A stretch of 34,582 nt of DNA from an uncultured Actinomycetes bacterium (GCA_903915545.1 CAIWTI010000277.1:1-34582), one strand, 5' to 3'. Shown: positions 8,038-16,202, counted from the first letter of the stretch. Notes: a model not told the origin generated them from the sequence alone. Numbers and translations: made by a program.

Positions 8038-8804
8038 AGGGATTGATCTGCGCTGGCGGGAACGCGACACGGCTCGAAGAGCTCACACGCGTCACCAACA
8101 AACATCTGCTGCCGGTCGGCCGCTGGCCGATGGTCTACTACCCGCTGCAGCTGCTGCAGCGCGTCGGCGTCCACGAAGTTCTGATCGTTACGGGCAAGCA
8201 GCACGCCGGCGACTTCATCGACCTGCTGGGTGACGGACGCCTGACCGCGCGCGGCAGCGACGAGGTGCTCTTCGATCTCGACCTCTCCTACAAGGTGCAG
8301 GTTGAAGCCGGGGGTATCGCCCAGGTCGTCGGCATGGCCCGAGATTTCGCGCGCGGCGAGAAGCTCGTCGTGTGCCTCGGCGACAACATCTTCGAGAAGG
8401 CGCAGGCCGACGCAATCGCGAACTGGGACACCGACGACGCTCTCGTCTTTGTGAAAGACGTCCCCGACCCGCAGAACTTCGGCGTGGTCGCGTACGGCGA
8501 CGACGGCTCGGTGGTCGATCTCGTCGAGAAGGCCGGTGTCGTCGACATGCGCTACCCGAGCCCACCATCAAACGATGCGGTCGTGGGTCTCTACTGCTAC
8601 CCACCTGACGTCTTCGACATCATCAGCACGCTCAAGCCATCCAGCCGCGGTGAGCTCGAAATCACCGACGTCAACCGCGAGTTCGTGCGGCAAGGTCGAC
8701 TTTCGGTCAACCAGGTCGATGGCTGGTGGCACGACGGAGGTAAGCACTGGGGCGATCTCGCTGAGGTCGGCCGTTTGATCGACCAGACGGGCGCGAACCA
8801 GTGA
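8034..8804 (+). CDS. rmlA: Glucose-1-phosphate thymidylyltransferase (RmlA-type sugar nucleotidyltransferase)
   Basis: This 256-residue protein makes dTDP-glucose from dTTP and glucose-1-phosphate, the first step to dTDP-L-rhamnose. The N-terminus carries the nucleotide-binding loop in a variant form (CAGGNATRLEELT, where GGxGTRL is usual), followed by TNKHLLPVGRWPMVYYPL. CLGDNIFE holds the metal-binding Asp, and DPQNFGVV, VDLVEKAG, RGELEITDVN and WWHDGGKH follow, all typical of RmlA. The start at 8034 gives the canonical MKGLICAGG and overlaps the MFS stop. The three following genes complete the pathway, which makes dTDP-glucose the likely product. The unusual loop leaves some room for another nucleotide or sugar. 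Confidence 0.9.
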   Translation: MKGLICAGGNATRLEELTRVTNKHLLPVGRWPMVYYPLQLLQRVGVHEVLIVTGKQHAGDFIDLLGDGRLTARGSDEVLFDLDLSYKVQVEAGGIAQVVGMARDFARGEKLVVCLGDNIFEKAQADAIANWDTDDALVFVKDVPDPQNFGVVAYGDDGSVVDLVEKAGVVDMRYPSPPSNDAVVGLYCYPPDVFDIISTLKPSSRGELEITDVNREFVRQGRLSVNQVDGWWHDGGKHWGDLAEVGRLIDQTGANQ

Positions 8805-9268
8805 TCCCCGGCCTCGTACGGCACCCGCTCAAGCGGTTCGAAGACGAGCGCGGCTGGTTCTCGGAGCTCGCGCGCGCGAGCGGACTGCCGAAGCCGATCG
8901 GTCAGGTCAACCTGTCGCGCTCTGCGAAGGGCGTGATCCGCGGCCTCCACTTCCACGAGCGCGGCCAGGACGATCTCTTCGTCTGCCTCGACGGAATGGT
9001 CCGCGTCGTCGTGCTCGACCGTACGACTGGCGAGACGTTCACCGAAGACATTGGCGACGACAACCCCGTCGCGATCTACGTGCCCGGCATTCATGCCCAC
9101 GGGTACGAGGCGCTCACCGATTGCCTGTTCAGTTACCTCGTCACCGAGGAGTACGACCCGGCGAACCCCGACGAGCACGGTGTCGCTTGGAATGACCCTC
9201 GCGTCGTCCACCTTTGGAGCACGCAATCTCCGCTTCTCTCCGCCCGGGACACGGCCGCGGCGCTCTGA
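8801..9268 (+). CDS. rmlC: dTDP-4-dehydrorhamnose 3,5-epimerase
   Basis: This 155-residue cupin enzyme epimerises C3 and C5 of dTDP-4-keto-6-deoxyglucose. Family motifs are visible: FEDERGWFSEL, QVNLSRSAKGVIRGLHFH with the catalytic His, VVVLDRTTGET, and YVPGIHAHGYEAL. It is somewhat shorter than the usual 175-185 residues, mostly at the C-terminus. The GTG start at 8801 overlaps the rmlA stop by four bases. Confidence 0.92.
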   Translation: MIPGLVRHPLKRFEDERGWFSELARASGLPKPIGQVNLSRSAKGVIRGLHFHERGQDDLFVCLDGMVRVVVLDRTTGETFTEDIGDDNPVAIYVPGIHAHGYEALTDCLFSYLVTEEYDPANPDEHGVAWNDPRVVHLWSTQSPLLSARDTAAAL

Positions 9269-10041
9269 TCACGGGTGCTGGTGGCCAGCTCGGCCACGCG
9301 CTCGCTGAGACGTTCCCAGAGGCACTCGCGCTGACCCGCGGCGAGTGGGATGTCACGTTCCCGGCCTCCGAGCTGCTGAAGCCCGAGCTCGTTCTGCACG
9401 CCGCGGCCTGGACGAACGTCGACGGCGCTGAGGACGACCCGCAGGACACCGCTGCCGTCAACGTTGGTGGCGTGCAGCACGTCGCCGAGCTCGGCGCGCC
9501 GTTCGTTCTCTACTCGACCGACTACGTCTTCGACGGCACAAAGCGAACGCCGTATGTCGAGTCCGACCGAACGAATCCGTTGGGCATCTACGGCCGTACG
9601 AAGCTGCATGGCGAGGCAGCCTCAGGCGAGCACGTGTGGATCGTCCGCACCTCCTGGCTCTTCGGCGCAACCGGCAAGAACTTCGTGCGCACGATGCTGC
9701 GCCTTGGCGCGGAGCGGGACGAGGTTGCAGTGGTCGACGACCAGCGCGGCTGTCCCACGTTCGTCGGTCACCTTGCAGCGGCGACCGCGGCGATCACGGA
9801 GCTCCCCTACGGCGTCTATCACGTCGCCGCCGACGGCGACTGCACGTGGGCTGACTTCGCCGAGGCGATCTTCGAAGACGCCGGGCTCGAGTGCCGCGTC
9901 CGCCGGATCACCACGGCCGAGTTCGGGGCGCGCGCGCCGCGTCCGGCGTACTCCGTCCTTCGTTCCGAACGCGGAGCCCCCGAGCTGCCGCACTGGCGCG
10001 ACGGGCTGAGGGAGTGCCTCAGCCTCCTCGGCGCCCGGTAG
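9214..10041 (+). CDS. rmlD: dTDP-4-dehydrorhamnose reductase
   Basis: This short-chain dehydrogenase performs the NAD(P)H-dependent last step to dTDP-L-rhamnose. Motifs seen are ITGAGGQLGHAL (nucleotide binding), HAAAWTNVDGAEDDP, YSTDYVFDGTKRTPY, the YGRTKLHGE active-site Tyr-Lys, RTSWLFG, and CPTFVGHLA. The start is uncertain. The TTG at 9214 gives 275 residues and a 55-nt overlap with rmlC. A CTG at 9265 would give a 4-nt overlap but trims the first strand to MITGAGGQLG. No ATG or GTG fits. Function is secure; only the N-terminus is open. Confidence 0.92.
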   Translation: MEHAISASLRPGHGRGALITGAGGQLGHALAETFPEALALTRGEWDVTFPASELLKPELVLHAAAWTNVDGAEDDPQDTAAVNVGGVQHVAELGAPFVLYSTDYVFDGTKRTPYVESDRTNPLGIYGRTKLHGEAASGEHVWIVRTSWLFGATGKNFVRTMLRLGAERDEVAVVDDQRGCPTFVGHLAAATAAITELPYGVYHVAADGDCTWADFAEAIFEDAGLECRVRRITTAEFGARAPRPAYSVLRSERGAPELPHWRDGLRECLSLLGAR

Positions 10042-10044
10042 CCT
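10039..10044 (+). promoter_or_regulatory. -10 box TAGCCT placed for a leaderless rmlB transcript
   Basis: TAGCCT begins at the rmlD stop codon and is followed by 7 nt and the rmlB ATG at 10052. It may give rmlB an internal leaderless promoter besides read-through from upstream. Confidence 0.4.
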
Positions 10045-10051
10045 TCCCGCG

Positions 10052-11044
10052 ATGCGTGTCCTCGTTACCGGCGGCGCCGGCTTCATCGGTTCGCACTACG
10101 TGCGCCTTCTGGCCGCACAGGGTGACGAGGTTGTCGTGCTCGACAAGCTCACGTACGCGGGAAACCGCGAGAACATCGCCGATGTCCCACACACCTTCCA
10201 TCAGGGCGATATCGCCGACCCTGACGCTGTCGCGAAGGCCGCGAAGGGTTGCGATGCGATCGTCAACTTCGCGGCTGAGAGCCACGTCGACCGCTCGATC
10301 ATGGGGCCTGCAGAGTTCATTCTCACCGACGTGCTCGGAACCCAAGTGCTGCTCGACTACGCGCGCCATCACGAGCTGCGCTACGTCCAAGTCTCGACCG
10401 ACGAGGTCTACGGCGACATCCCGCTTGAGGCGGCCCCCTCAACCGAGGATGCCCCGATTCGCGCATCCAGCCCGTACTCGGCGTCCAAGGCCGGCGGCGA
10501 CATGCAGGTGCTCGCCTATGTGCGCACCTTCGGCGTCAACGCGAGCATCACGCGCGGTGCCAACACCTACGGCCCGAACCAGTACCCCGAGAAGCTGCTT
10601 CCACTCTTCATCACGAACGCCTTCGAGGGTCTGAACCTGCCCGTGTACGGCGACGGGCGCCAGCGCCGCGAATGGCTGCATGCCGAGGATCACTGCACCG
10701 GCATCGACCTCGTGCTCCGGAAGGGCTCTGCAGGCGAGGTCTACAACGTCAGCGGCCAGGAGCGCGAGAACATGGAGGTGATTCGCGGAATCCTCGACCA
10801 GACCGGTGCGAGTCCTGATCTCCTCCGTCACGTCGCCGACCGTCCCGGTCACGATCGCCGGTACGCGATCGACTCGACGAAGCTGCGGTCGCTTGGCTGG
10901 TCGCCTCGGCACACGCTCGACGGCGGCGGTCTCGCCGACACCGTCGCGTGGTACCGCGACAACCGTGCGTGGTGGGAGCCAATCAAGTCGGGCGAATACC
11001 GCACCTACTACGAGGCGCAGTACGGCAAGCGCCTCGGTAGCTGA
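10052..11044 (+). CDS. rmlB: dTDP-glucose 4,6-dehydratase
   Basis: This 330-residue extended SDR enzyme converts dTDP-glucose to dTDP-4-keto-6-deoxyglucose. It has the NAD loop GGAGFIGSHYVR at about residues 7-18 and LDKLTYAGNRENI. FAAESHVDRSI and STDEVYGD (about 114-121) hold the catalytic Thr-Asp-Glu, and YSASKAGGD (about 142-150) holds the Tyr-Lys pair. TRGANTYGPNQYPEKLLPLFI and the GDGRQRREWLHAEDH segment follow. All are canonical. It closes the rmlA-C-D-B operon, 10 nt after rmlD, and is followed by hairpins. Confidence 0.97.
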   Translation: MRVLVTGGAGFIGSHYVRLLAAQGDEVVVLDKLTYAGNRENIADVPHTFHQGDIADPDAVAKAAKGCDAIVNFAAESHVDRSIMGPAEFILTDVLGTQVLLDYARHHELRYVQVSTDEVYGDIPLEAAPSTEDAPIRASSPYSASKAGGDMQVLAYVRTFGVNASITRGANTYGPNQYPEKLLPLFITNAFEGLNLPVYGDGRQRREWLHAEDHCTGIDLVLRKGSAGEVYNVSGQERENMEVIRGILDQTGASPDLLRHVADRPGHDRRYAIDSTKLRSLGWSPRHTLDGGGLADTVAWYRDNRAWWEPIKSGEYRTYYEAQYGKRLGS

Positions 11045-11048
11045 GAGC

Positions 11049-11102
11049 TGGAATCCTCTCGGATTCCAAAGGAATCGCTAACGGGTTCCGTGTGAGCCCG
11101 TT
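11049..11102 (+). terminator. Hairpins after rmlB
   Basis: A perfect 8-bp stem TGGAATCC/GGATTCCA with a TCTC loop lies at 11049-11068. A second weaker stem, AACGGG/CCCGTT, spans 11080-11102. No strong T-run follows. The first hairpin is a plausible terminator for the rml operon; the second overlaps the promoter area of the next gene. Confidence 0.5.
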
Positions 11103-11104
11103 GC

Positions 11105-11110
11105 TACCGT
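11105..11110 (+). promoter_or_regulatory. -10 box TACCGT placed for a leaderless SpoIID-like transcript
   Basis: TACCGT is followed by 8 nt and the GTG at 11119, without a Shine-Dalgarno sequence. Spacing is at the long end of the set. Confidence 0.35.
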
Positions 11111-11118
11111 GACCCATC

Positions 11119-12957
11119 GTGCTCCGGCGCGCCCTGCCTGTCATCGCGCTTGTCGCGCTCGGCGCCCTTGGCGCGCTCGCTGCCTCGGTCGTCGCCCAGG
11201 GATCGTTGCTCGACACGACGACGGGAACGTCGGTGTCGGCCCCATCGTCGACTGACGTCACGACGACGACCACAATCCCTACGGGCACGGTGCCGACGGT
11301 TCCAACAACGACGGTGCCGCTGACCACGACTGCACTCACAACGACGGCGCTGACGACCACGGCCCTGACGACGACCGCTCGCACCACGACCGGCGCGACC
11401 ACGGGGACGACGACGACTCCGACCTCGACCGTGCCTGCGGTGAGCGCGTCACCCACCACGATCGTGATTGATGGGCACGGTTGGGGCCACGGGATGGGGA
11501 TGAGCCAGTGGGGCGACTACGGCTACGCCAAGCATGGCTGGACGTATACGCAGATCCTGACCCACTACTACACGGGGGTGACTGTCACGGCGAAGCCGGA
11601 GGTGTCGGTACGCATCCTCCTCTTCGACGGCGTTCGACGTGTCACCTTGGCGTCGGATTCGCCCTGGAAGGTCACCGACTCGACCGGCGCATCCGTGGCA
11701 CTCCCGCCGGGGAAGCTGCTCCTCGGCGCAGACCTGATGATCTCCGGCCGTGTGCTCACCGGGCCACTGACCTTCGATCCGGGCACCACCCCGCTGACGG
11801 TCGGGACACGGGCATACCACGGGAGCGTTGTCGCCACGTCGACGGGAAAGAAGCTGCAGATCATCAATCGCCTGGGCCTCGAGCAGTACGTCGACGGCGT
11901 CCTTGGATCAGAGGTGCCGTCCTCGTGGCCGGCCGAAGCGCTCAAGGCGCAAGCCGTTGCGGCCCGCTCGTACGCGCTGGCTGAGCTCACGACCGTCGTT
12001 ACCGCTCGCGCCTACGACCTCTTCAGCGACACGCGCAGCCAGGCCTACCTCGGCATCTCCTCCGAAACACCCGCGACGCTCGCAGCTGTTTCGGCGACGG
12101 CGGGCCAGGTCATCCTCTCGGGTGGCCAGGTGGCGACCGCGTACTACTCGTCGAGTTCGGGCGGACGCACGGAGTCGTCCCTTGATGCGACAGGCAAGGA
12201 CATTCCCTACCTGCAGTCTGTCGACGATCCGTACGACACCTACGCGCCAAACCACAACTGGGGTCCGGTCCTCGTCGACGGCGCGAAGGCAGCCAAGGCG
12301 CTTGGGATCGCGGGCGGTTTGATCGACCTGCAGACGATCAATGGGCCGACAGGGCGCGTCCAGAAGGCGATCGCAGTGTCACCCACCGCGTCAACGACGT
12401 TCCACGGTGAGACGATCCGCTCCGCGCTCGGGCTCCGCTCAACGTGGTTCTCGGTGCGCTGGCTTGCCCTTGCGAAGAGCCAGACGCTTCCGCAAGGAAC
12501 GGTCACCTCGGTGATACTCACGGGTGTCGTCCGCGGCTTCCCCGTCGTCCAGCTCGAAGCGAAGCCTGCAGGTTCGGTGTGGGCACCCGTCGGCCCGGTC
12601 ACGCCGACGTCGGATGGCTCGTTCTCAATCGCAGTGCGTCCCGCCGTCACGACGAGTTACCGTCTTGCCGCCGGAACGATCCGTGGGGCGCAGATCACCC
12701 TGGCCATCGCTCCCGTTGTGACGGCAACCGCGCTCAATCGGGCGGTCACCGGCACGATCGCGCCGGCAACCGCAGGCGTGCCCGTTGAGCTGCAAGTGCG
12801 AAACGGTGCGGTCTGGCAGGCCGTCGTCGCCAGCACGAGCGATGCGACCGGGGCGTTTGCGCTTGGGGCGCAGCTCGCACCAGGCACCTATCGCGTTCGG
12901 TGCGCTCCTGGCGGTGGTCTCTCGCCAGGGTTCTCTGCCACGATCGTGATCTCGTGA
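11119..12957 (+). CDS. Secreted SpoIID/LytB-domain protein with Thr-rich linker and permuted motif order
   Basis: This 612-residue protein starts with a signal peptide (about residues 1-27, LRRALPVIALVALGALGALAASVVAQG). A Thr/Pro-rich linker (about 33-110), probably extracytoplasmic and extended, comes next. The SpoIID/LytB region follows. Its block GHGWGHGMGMSQWGDYG (about 116-132) stands first. Then come LEQYVDGVLGSEVPSSWPAE, with the likely catalytic Glu near 264, and SDTRSQAYLG, SSSGGRTES and LGLRSTWF. In classical SpoIID the GHGxGMSQ block is at the C-terminal end. SpoIID proteins cleave peptidoglycan glycan chains. Two repeats of about 75 residues, resembling Ig-like or carboxypeptidase-regulatory beta modules, finish the protein (about 455-612). 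The stop overlaps the following protease start (GTGA). Confidence 0.88.
   Translation: MLRRALPVIALVALGALGALAASVVAQGSLLDTTTGTSVSAPSSTDVTTTTTIPTGTVPTVPTTTVPLTTTALTTTALTTTALTTTARTTTGATTGTTTTPTSTVPAVSASPTTIVIDGHGWGHGMGMSQWGDYGYAKHGWTYTQILTHYYTGVTVTAKPEVSVRILLFDGVRRVTLASDSPWKVTDSTGASVALPPGKLLLGADLMISGRVLTGPLTFDPGTTPLTVGTRAYHGSVVATSTGKKLQIINRLGLEQYVDGVLGSEVPSSWPAEALKAQAVAARSYALAELTTVVTARAYDLFSDTRSQAYLGISSETPATLAAVSATAGQVILSGGQVATAYYSSSSGGRTESSLDATGKDIPYLQSVDDPYDTYAPNHNWGPVLVDGAKAAKALGIAGGLIDLQTINGPTGRVQKAIAVSPTASTTFHGETIRSALGLRSTWFSVRWLALAKSQTLPQGTVTSVILTGVVRGFPVVQLEAKPAGSVWAPVGPVTPTSDGSFSIAVRPAVTTSYRLAAGTIRGAQITLAIAPVVTATALNRAVTGTIAPATAGVPVELQVRNGAVWQAVVASTSDATGAFALGAQLAPGTYRVRCAPGGGLSPGFSATIVIS
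11320..11394 (+). repeat. Five tandem 15-bp units encoding LTTTA-type linker repeats
   Basis: Units start at 11320, 11335, 11350, 11365 and 11380. They encode LTTTA four times and then RTTTG. Third-codon positions vary between units, which indicates older protein-level repetition and not a fresh slippage event. It sits in the Thr-rich linker of the SpoIID-like protein. Confidence 0.8.
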
Positions 12958-14570
12958 GATCCATTCTTCTCTGTTGCGTCGCGCTCGTGCTGTTTCCGAG
13001 CTCAGCGCTTGCTGGACGCTGGGCCGTTGGGGTCCCGGTTGGAGGCATGGCTCAGGCGGAGGCAGCCTTGCCCACCGCCAAAGTGCTGATCCCAGGAAAG
13101 GCGCTGCTCGCGGTTGGCGCGCGACCCCACCTCGTTGGCGCCCGCTATGTCGAGCGTCTCGACACGAAGCATCGGAACGTTGCCTTCGCGAACACCGAGC
13201 CGTACGCCGCCGAGCAGTGGAACCTCGACGCGATCAACGCATGGACGTATTGGCCCGCGCCTCCGCAGCTGCAGGTGATCAAGGTCGCGGTCATCGACTC
13301 GGGTCTCGACGCAGGCCATCCCGAGTTTCTCGGGCGTGTCGCAGCCGGGCGATCGTTTGTGGGATCGCCGTGGACTGTCGACAACGACGGGCACGGGACA
13401 TTCGTGGCGGGAGAGATCGCCGCCGACGCCTTCAATCACATCGGTATCGCGGGAGCGGCGTTCAATGCACAGCTGCTCGTCGCAAAGGTTGTTGATGACG
13501 ACGGCTCGGTCTCGCTCGAAGGCGAAGTCGACGCGATCCATTGGGCTATTACGAGCGGCGCCCGGGTGATCAACCTGAGCCTTGGCGGGGTCCGGGACCC
13601 GATCGACCGCTCGCTCGACTCCTACGCTCCGGTTGAGGCCGACGCGGTCGAGTACGCGTACGCCCACGGGGCTGTCGTGGTGGCAGCAGCAGGCAACGGC
13701 CCGCAGTCGCCCGCGACACCCTGGAATTACGCCGACTACCCCGCGGCCTTGCCCCACGTGATCGGCGTTGGCGCGATTCAGCAGAACGGTGTGGTGCCCG
13801 ACTACTCGAATCGCGACGAGACCTTCCTCGACCTCACAGCACCGGGTGCGGCGATGTTCTCAACCGTCCCACGCGCGCTGATCGACACGCACCTTCCCAC
13901 CTGCCTCGAGGTCGCCTACTCCAACTGCGGGCCCGGAGAGTTTCAGGGCGCAATCGGGACATCGTTCGCCGCACCCGAGGTATCCGCGGCGGCCGCGCTG
14001 CTGCTCGGAGCTCGTCCGGAGCTGAGCGCGGATCAGGTCGCGTGGATCCTTGAGCGTTCGGCAAACGATCAGACAGGCGCGACTGGATGCACAGGGTGTT
14101 CGCCGGGCCACGACGCCCTCACGGGCTGGGGCCTGGTTGACGTTGATGCCGCGCTGCGACTCGCGACACGACCAATCCCACAGCCCGATGCGTTCGAGCC
14201 GAACGATGGCCGGGGTGTCGCCGCGAGGCAGATCGTGCCACCGAAGCAGTTCCATGCGTCTGTCGACTGGTGGGATGACGAGGACGATTACTACGCCGTC
14301 TTTATGCACGTTGGGGATGTGCTCTACGCGAGGCTCACGCCTGACCGCACACGCGCCAGCGTTCATCTCACGATCCTTCCGCCACCGACGAGCGCCAACG
14401 CGCGTCCGACCGAGCGTCCGCTCACCGTCCCCGCCGTGGCCGTTGGCAACCAGTTGCGCGTGGTTGTGAAGGCCCGGGTGCGCGGGACGTACTACGTGCA
14501 CGTTGCGGGCGCTGTTCGCTCGCGGCTGCCGATTGGCTACACGCTCGCCGTCTCGGCGACGCGAACCTAG
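12954..14570 (+). CDS. Secreted subtilisin-like (S8) serine protease with C-terminal PPC-like domain
   Basis: From the GTG at 12954 the product is 538 residues with a signal peptide ending near SSALAG (about residue 20). A short pro-region follows. The S8 domain has the Asp in VAVIDSGLDAGHPEF near 115, His in NDGHGTFVAGE near 147, the oxyanion Asn in AAAGNGP near 247, and Ser in GTSFAAPEVSAAAALL near 337. The tail opens with PDAFEPND and continues DEDDYYAVFMHVGDVL, typical of bacterial pre-peptidase C-terminal (PPC) domains, which are often removed after secretion. I prefer the 12954 start to the longer frame from 12900 because it puts the signal peptide at the N-terminus and overlaps the previous stop by four bases. 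That coupling suggests joint action at the cell wall. Confidence 0.93.
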   Translation: MRSILLCCVALVLFPSSALAGRWAVGVPVGGMAQAEAALPTAKVLIPGKALLAVGARPHLVGARYVERLDTKHRNVAFANTEPYAAEQWNLDAINAWTYWPAPPQLQVIKVAVIDSGLDAGHPEFLGRVAAGRSFVGSPWTVDNDGHGTFVAGEIAADAFNHIGIAGAAFNAQLLVAKVVDDDGSVSLEGEVDAIHWAITSGARVINLSLGGVRDPIDRSLDSYAPVEADAVEYAYAHGAVVVAAAGNGPQSPATPWNYADYPAALPHVIGVGAIQQNGVVPDYSNRDETFLDLTAPGAAMFSTVPRALIDTHLPTCLEVAYSNCGPGEFQGAIGTSFAAPEVSAAAALLLGARPELSADQVAWILERSANDQTGATGCTGCSPGHDALTGWGLVDVDAALRLATRPIPQPDAFEPNDGRGVAARQIVPPKQFHASVDWWDDEDDYYAVFMHVGDVLYARLTPDRTRASVHLTILPPPTSANARPTERPLTVPAVAVGNQLRVVVKARVRGTYYVHVAGAVRSRLPIGYTLAVSATRT

Positions 14571-14583
14571 CCGCTAGGCGTCG
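14557..14583. terminator. Imperfect hairpin between convergent protease and acyltransferase genes
   Basis: CGACG (14557-14561) and CCTAG (14566-14570) pair with CTAGG (14574-14578) and CGTCG (14579-14583) around a CCG loop, with a 4-nt bulge. It spans both stop codons and could end transcription from either side. No T-run is present. Confidence 0.4.
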
Positions 14584-15218
14584 AGCAGTTCGTCGGCCGG
14601 AACATCGCGCAACACACGCGCAGGATTTCCGACGACGACTTTGCGCGGCGGCACGTTCTTCGTGACGACCGCACCTGCACCAACGAACGCCTCTTCACCG
14701 ATCTCGATCGCGGGGCAGAGGATCGCTCCGCCGCCGACGCGGGCACCCCGGCGAATCGTCGGCCCTTTGATCAGCTCGTGGCGTCGTTCTGTGCGACCCA
14801 TGAAGTTGTCGTTCGTCGTGACGACGCACGGCGCGATGAAGACGTTCTCTTCGAGCGTCGAGTACGCGGTGATGTACGCCTCGGCCTGGATCTTCGTCAT
14901 CGACCCGATCGTCGTGTCGTTCTCGACGAGCGAGCCGCGGCCGATCACGACGTCGTCGCCGACGGTCACGCGCTCGCGCACACACGACTGATCACCGAGA
15001 ATCACGCGGGCGCCGATCGTCGAGCCGGCGAAGACGATGGCACCGGTCGAGACGATCGTGCCGTCACCGATCACCGTGGGTGGCAGCGGCTCGCGCTTGG
15101 CCGTTGAACGCGGCGAGAGCGACGGCTGCTTTCCGACGACCGCGCCTTCGAGGACCTTCACGCCGTCTCCAAGGACAGTTCCTGGGTAGACGATTGCGCT
15201 CGGATGGATCTCGGCCAT
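14574..15218 (-). CDS. wbpD: Hexapeptide-repeat acyltransferase, WbpD-like
   Basis: This 214-residue left-handed beta-helix protein has repeated hexapeptides throughout (for example IGARVILGD, VTVGDDVVIG, IRRGARVGGG, IEIGEEAFVGAGAVV). Its ending KNVPPRKVVVGNPARVLRDVP is typical of sugar N- or O-acetyltransferases. In WbpD, the acetyl-CoA-dependent enzyme acetylates the 3-amino group of UDP-2-acetamido-3-amino-glucuronate. The ATG at 15218 gives MAEIHPSAIVYPG, the usual family N-terminus. An insertion near residues 29-45 (KQPSLSPRSTAKREPLPP) is absent from short WbpD proteins. The WbpD call rests on the three preceding genes; a different acetyl acceptor is possible. Confidence 0.75.
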   Translation of the reverse strand: MAEIHPSAIVYPGTVLGDGVKVLEGAVVGKQPSLSPRSTAKREPLPPTVIGDGTIVSTGAIVFAGSTIGARVILGDQSCVRERVTVGDDVVIGRGSLVENDTTIGSMTKIQAEAYITAYSTLEENVFIAPCVVTTNDNFMGRTERRHELIKGPTIRRGARVGGGAILCPAIEIGEEAFVGAGAVVTKNVPPRKVVVGNPARVLRDVPADELLDA

Positions 15219-15222
15219 GGCC

Positions 15223-16194
15223 CTAGCCTTTCGCGGAGTCGAGTGACTGCTGGAGCGATTCGAGCGCCTGCACGACGACGAGACCATCGCGTGCTTCGAC
15301 CCCGGTCCCGCCTTCGCGCACGAGGCGAAGGAAGTGCGAGACCTCAAGCTTCAGCGGCTCGTCGTTCGGGATCTTCGGGCTGAAAATGTCACCGGTTCGG
15401 GTGCGCCATTCGCCGTAGGTCGACGACGGCTCCTCGGGCGCCTTCTCGTAGACGGTGATCTTGCGCTCAAGCTCCATGTCGTCGAACACCGCCATCTTGT
15501 CGCGGCCAACGACGGTGATCTTGCGCATCTTGTGCGGGTCGAGCCACGAGAGGTGCAGGTGGGCGATCTTGCCACTCGGGAAACGCAGGTAACAGAAGAC
15601 GACGTCCTCGACGCCCGGCGTGAGGAAGGAGTTGCCGTGTGCGACCGCCTCGATTGGCTCTTCGCCGACGAGGTAGAGGATCACCGACAGGTCGTGAACA
15701 CCGAGCGACCACAGGGCGTTCTCGTCTTTGCGGATCTTTCCGAGGTTCTGCCGGTTGCCGTAGATGCAGAGCACATCGCCGAGCTCACCACTGTCGATCA
15801 GCTGCTTGAGCTTCAGCACGCCAGGGTGGTAGAGCAGGAGGTGGCCCGGCATCAGAACGAGACCCTTCGCTTCGGAGATCCCCACGAGCTCGGCCATCTC
15901 CGACTCCCGCATTGCCGGTGGCTTCTCGACGAACACATGCTTGCCCGCCTCGAGCGCCTGCTTGGCGAGCGCGTAATGCGTTGGTACGGGCGTGGCGATC
16001 ACGACCGCCTCCAGCTCGGGGTCGGCGATCATCGCCTCGAACGAGTCGGTGAGCTGTGCCTGCGGGAACCGTCGTGCGAACTGCGAGCCGCGATCGGTCG
16101 AGGCGTCGCAGATCCACGTCAGATCGGCGAGGTCGTCGACGTTGCGGACGAGGTTCTGGCCCCACGCACCGAGGCCGGCCTGGCCAACCTTCAC
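15223..16194 (-). CDS. wbpB: Gfo/Idh/MocA-family sugar dehydrogenase, WbpB-like
   Basis: This 323-residue protein has an N-terminal Rossmann fold (VGQAGLGAWGQNLVRN). The family's catalytic EKP motif follows in HVFVEKPPAM at about residues 90-99, then the C-terminal Gfo/Idh domain (GVHDLSVILYLVGEEPIEAVA, HLHLSWLDPHKMRKITVVG). In the Wbp pathway this enzyme oxidises C3 of UDP-GlcNAc-uronate before transamination. The GTG at 16194 begins exactly at the nucleotide-binding strand and lies 8 nt after the stop of the 6-dehydrogenase. Specific WbpB identity is inferred from context; the family is certain. Confidence 0.82.
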   Translation of the reverse strand: MKVGQAGLGAWGQNLVRNVDDLADLTWICDASTDRGSQFARRFPQAQLTDSFEAMIADPELEAVVIATPVPTHYALAKQALEAGKHVFVEKPPAMRESEMAELVGISEAKGLVLMPGHLLLYHPGVLKLKQLIDSGELGDVLCIYGNRQNLGKIRKDENALWSLGVHDLSVILYLVGEEPIEAVAHGNSFLTPGVEDVVFCYLRFPSGKIAHLHLSWLDPHKMRKITVVGRDKMAVFDDMELERKITVYEKAPEEPSSTYGEWRTRTGDIFSPKIPNDEPLKLEVSHFLRLVREGGTGVEARDGLVVVQALESLQQSLDSAKG

Positions 16195-16202
16195 CCGGTC
16201 GC

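Noticed and set aside
11320-11394. Possible CRISPR-like or microsatellite array
   Set aside because: The 15-bp units are in frame, have no spacers, and encode a Thr-rich protein linker.
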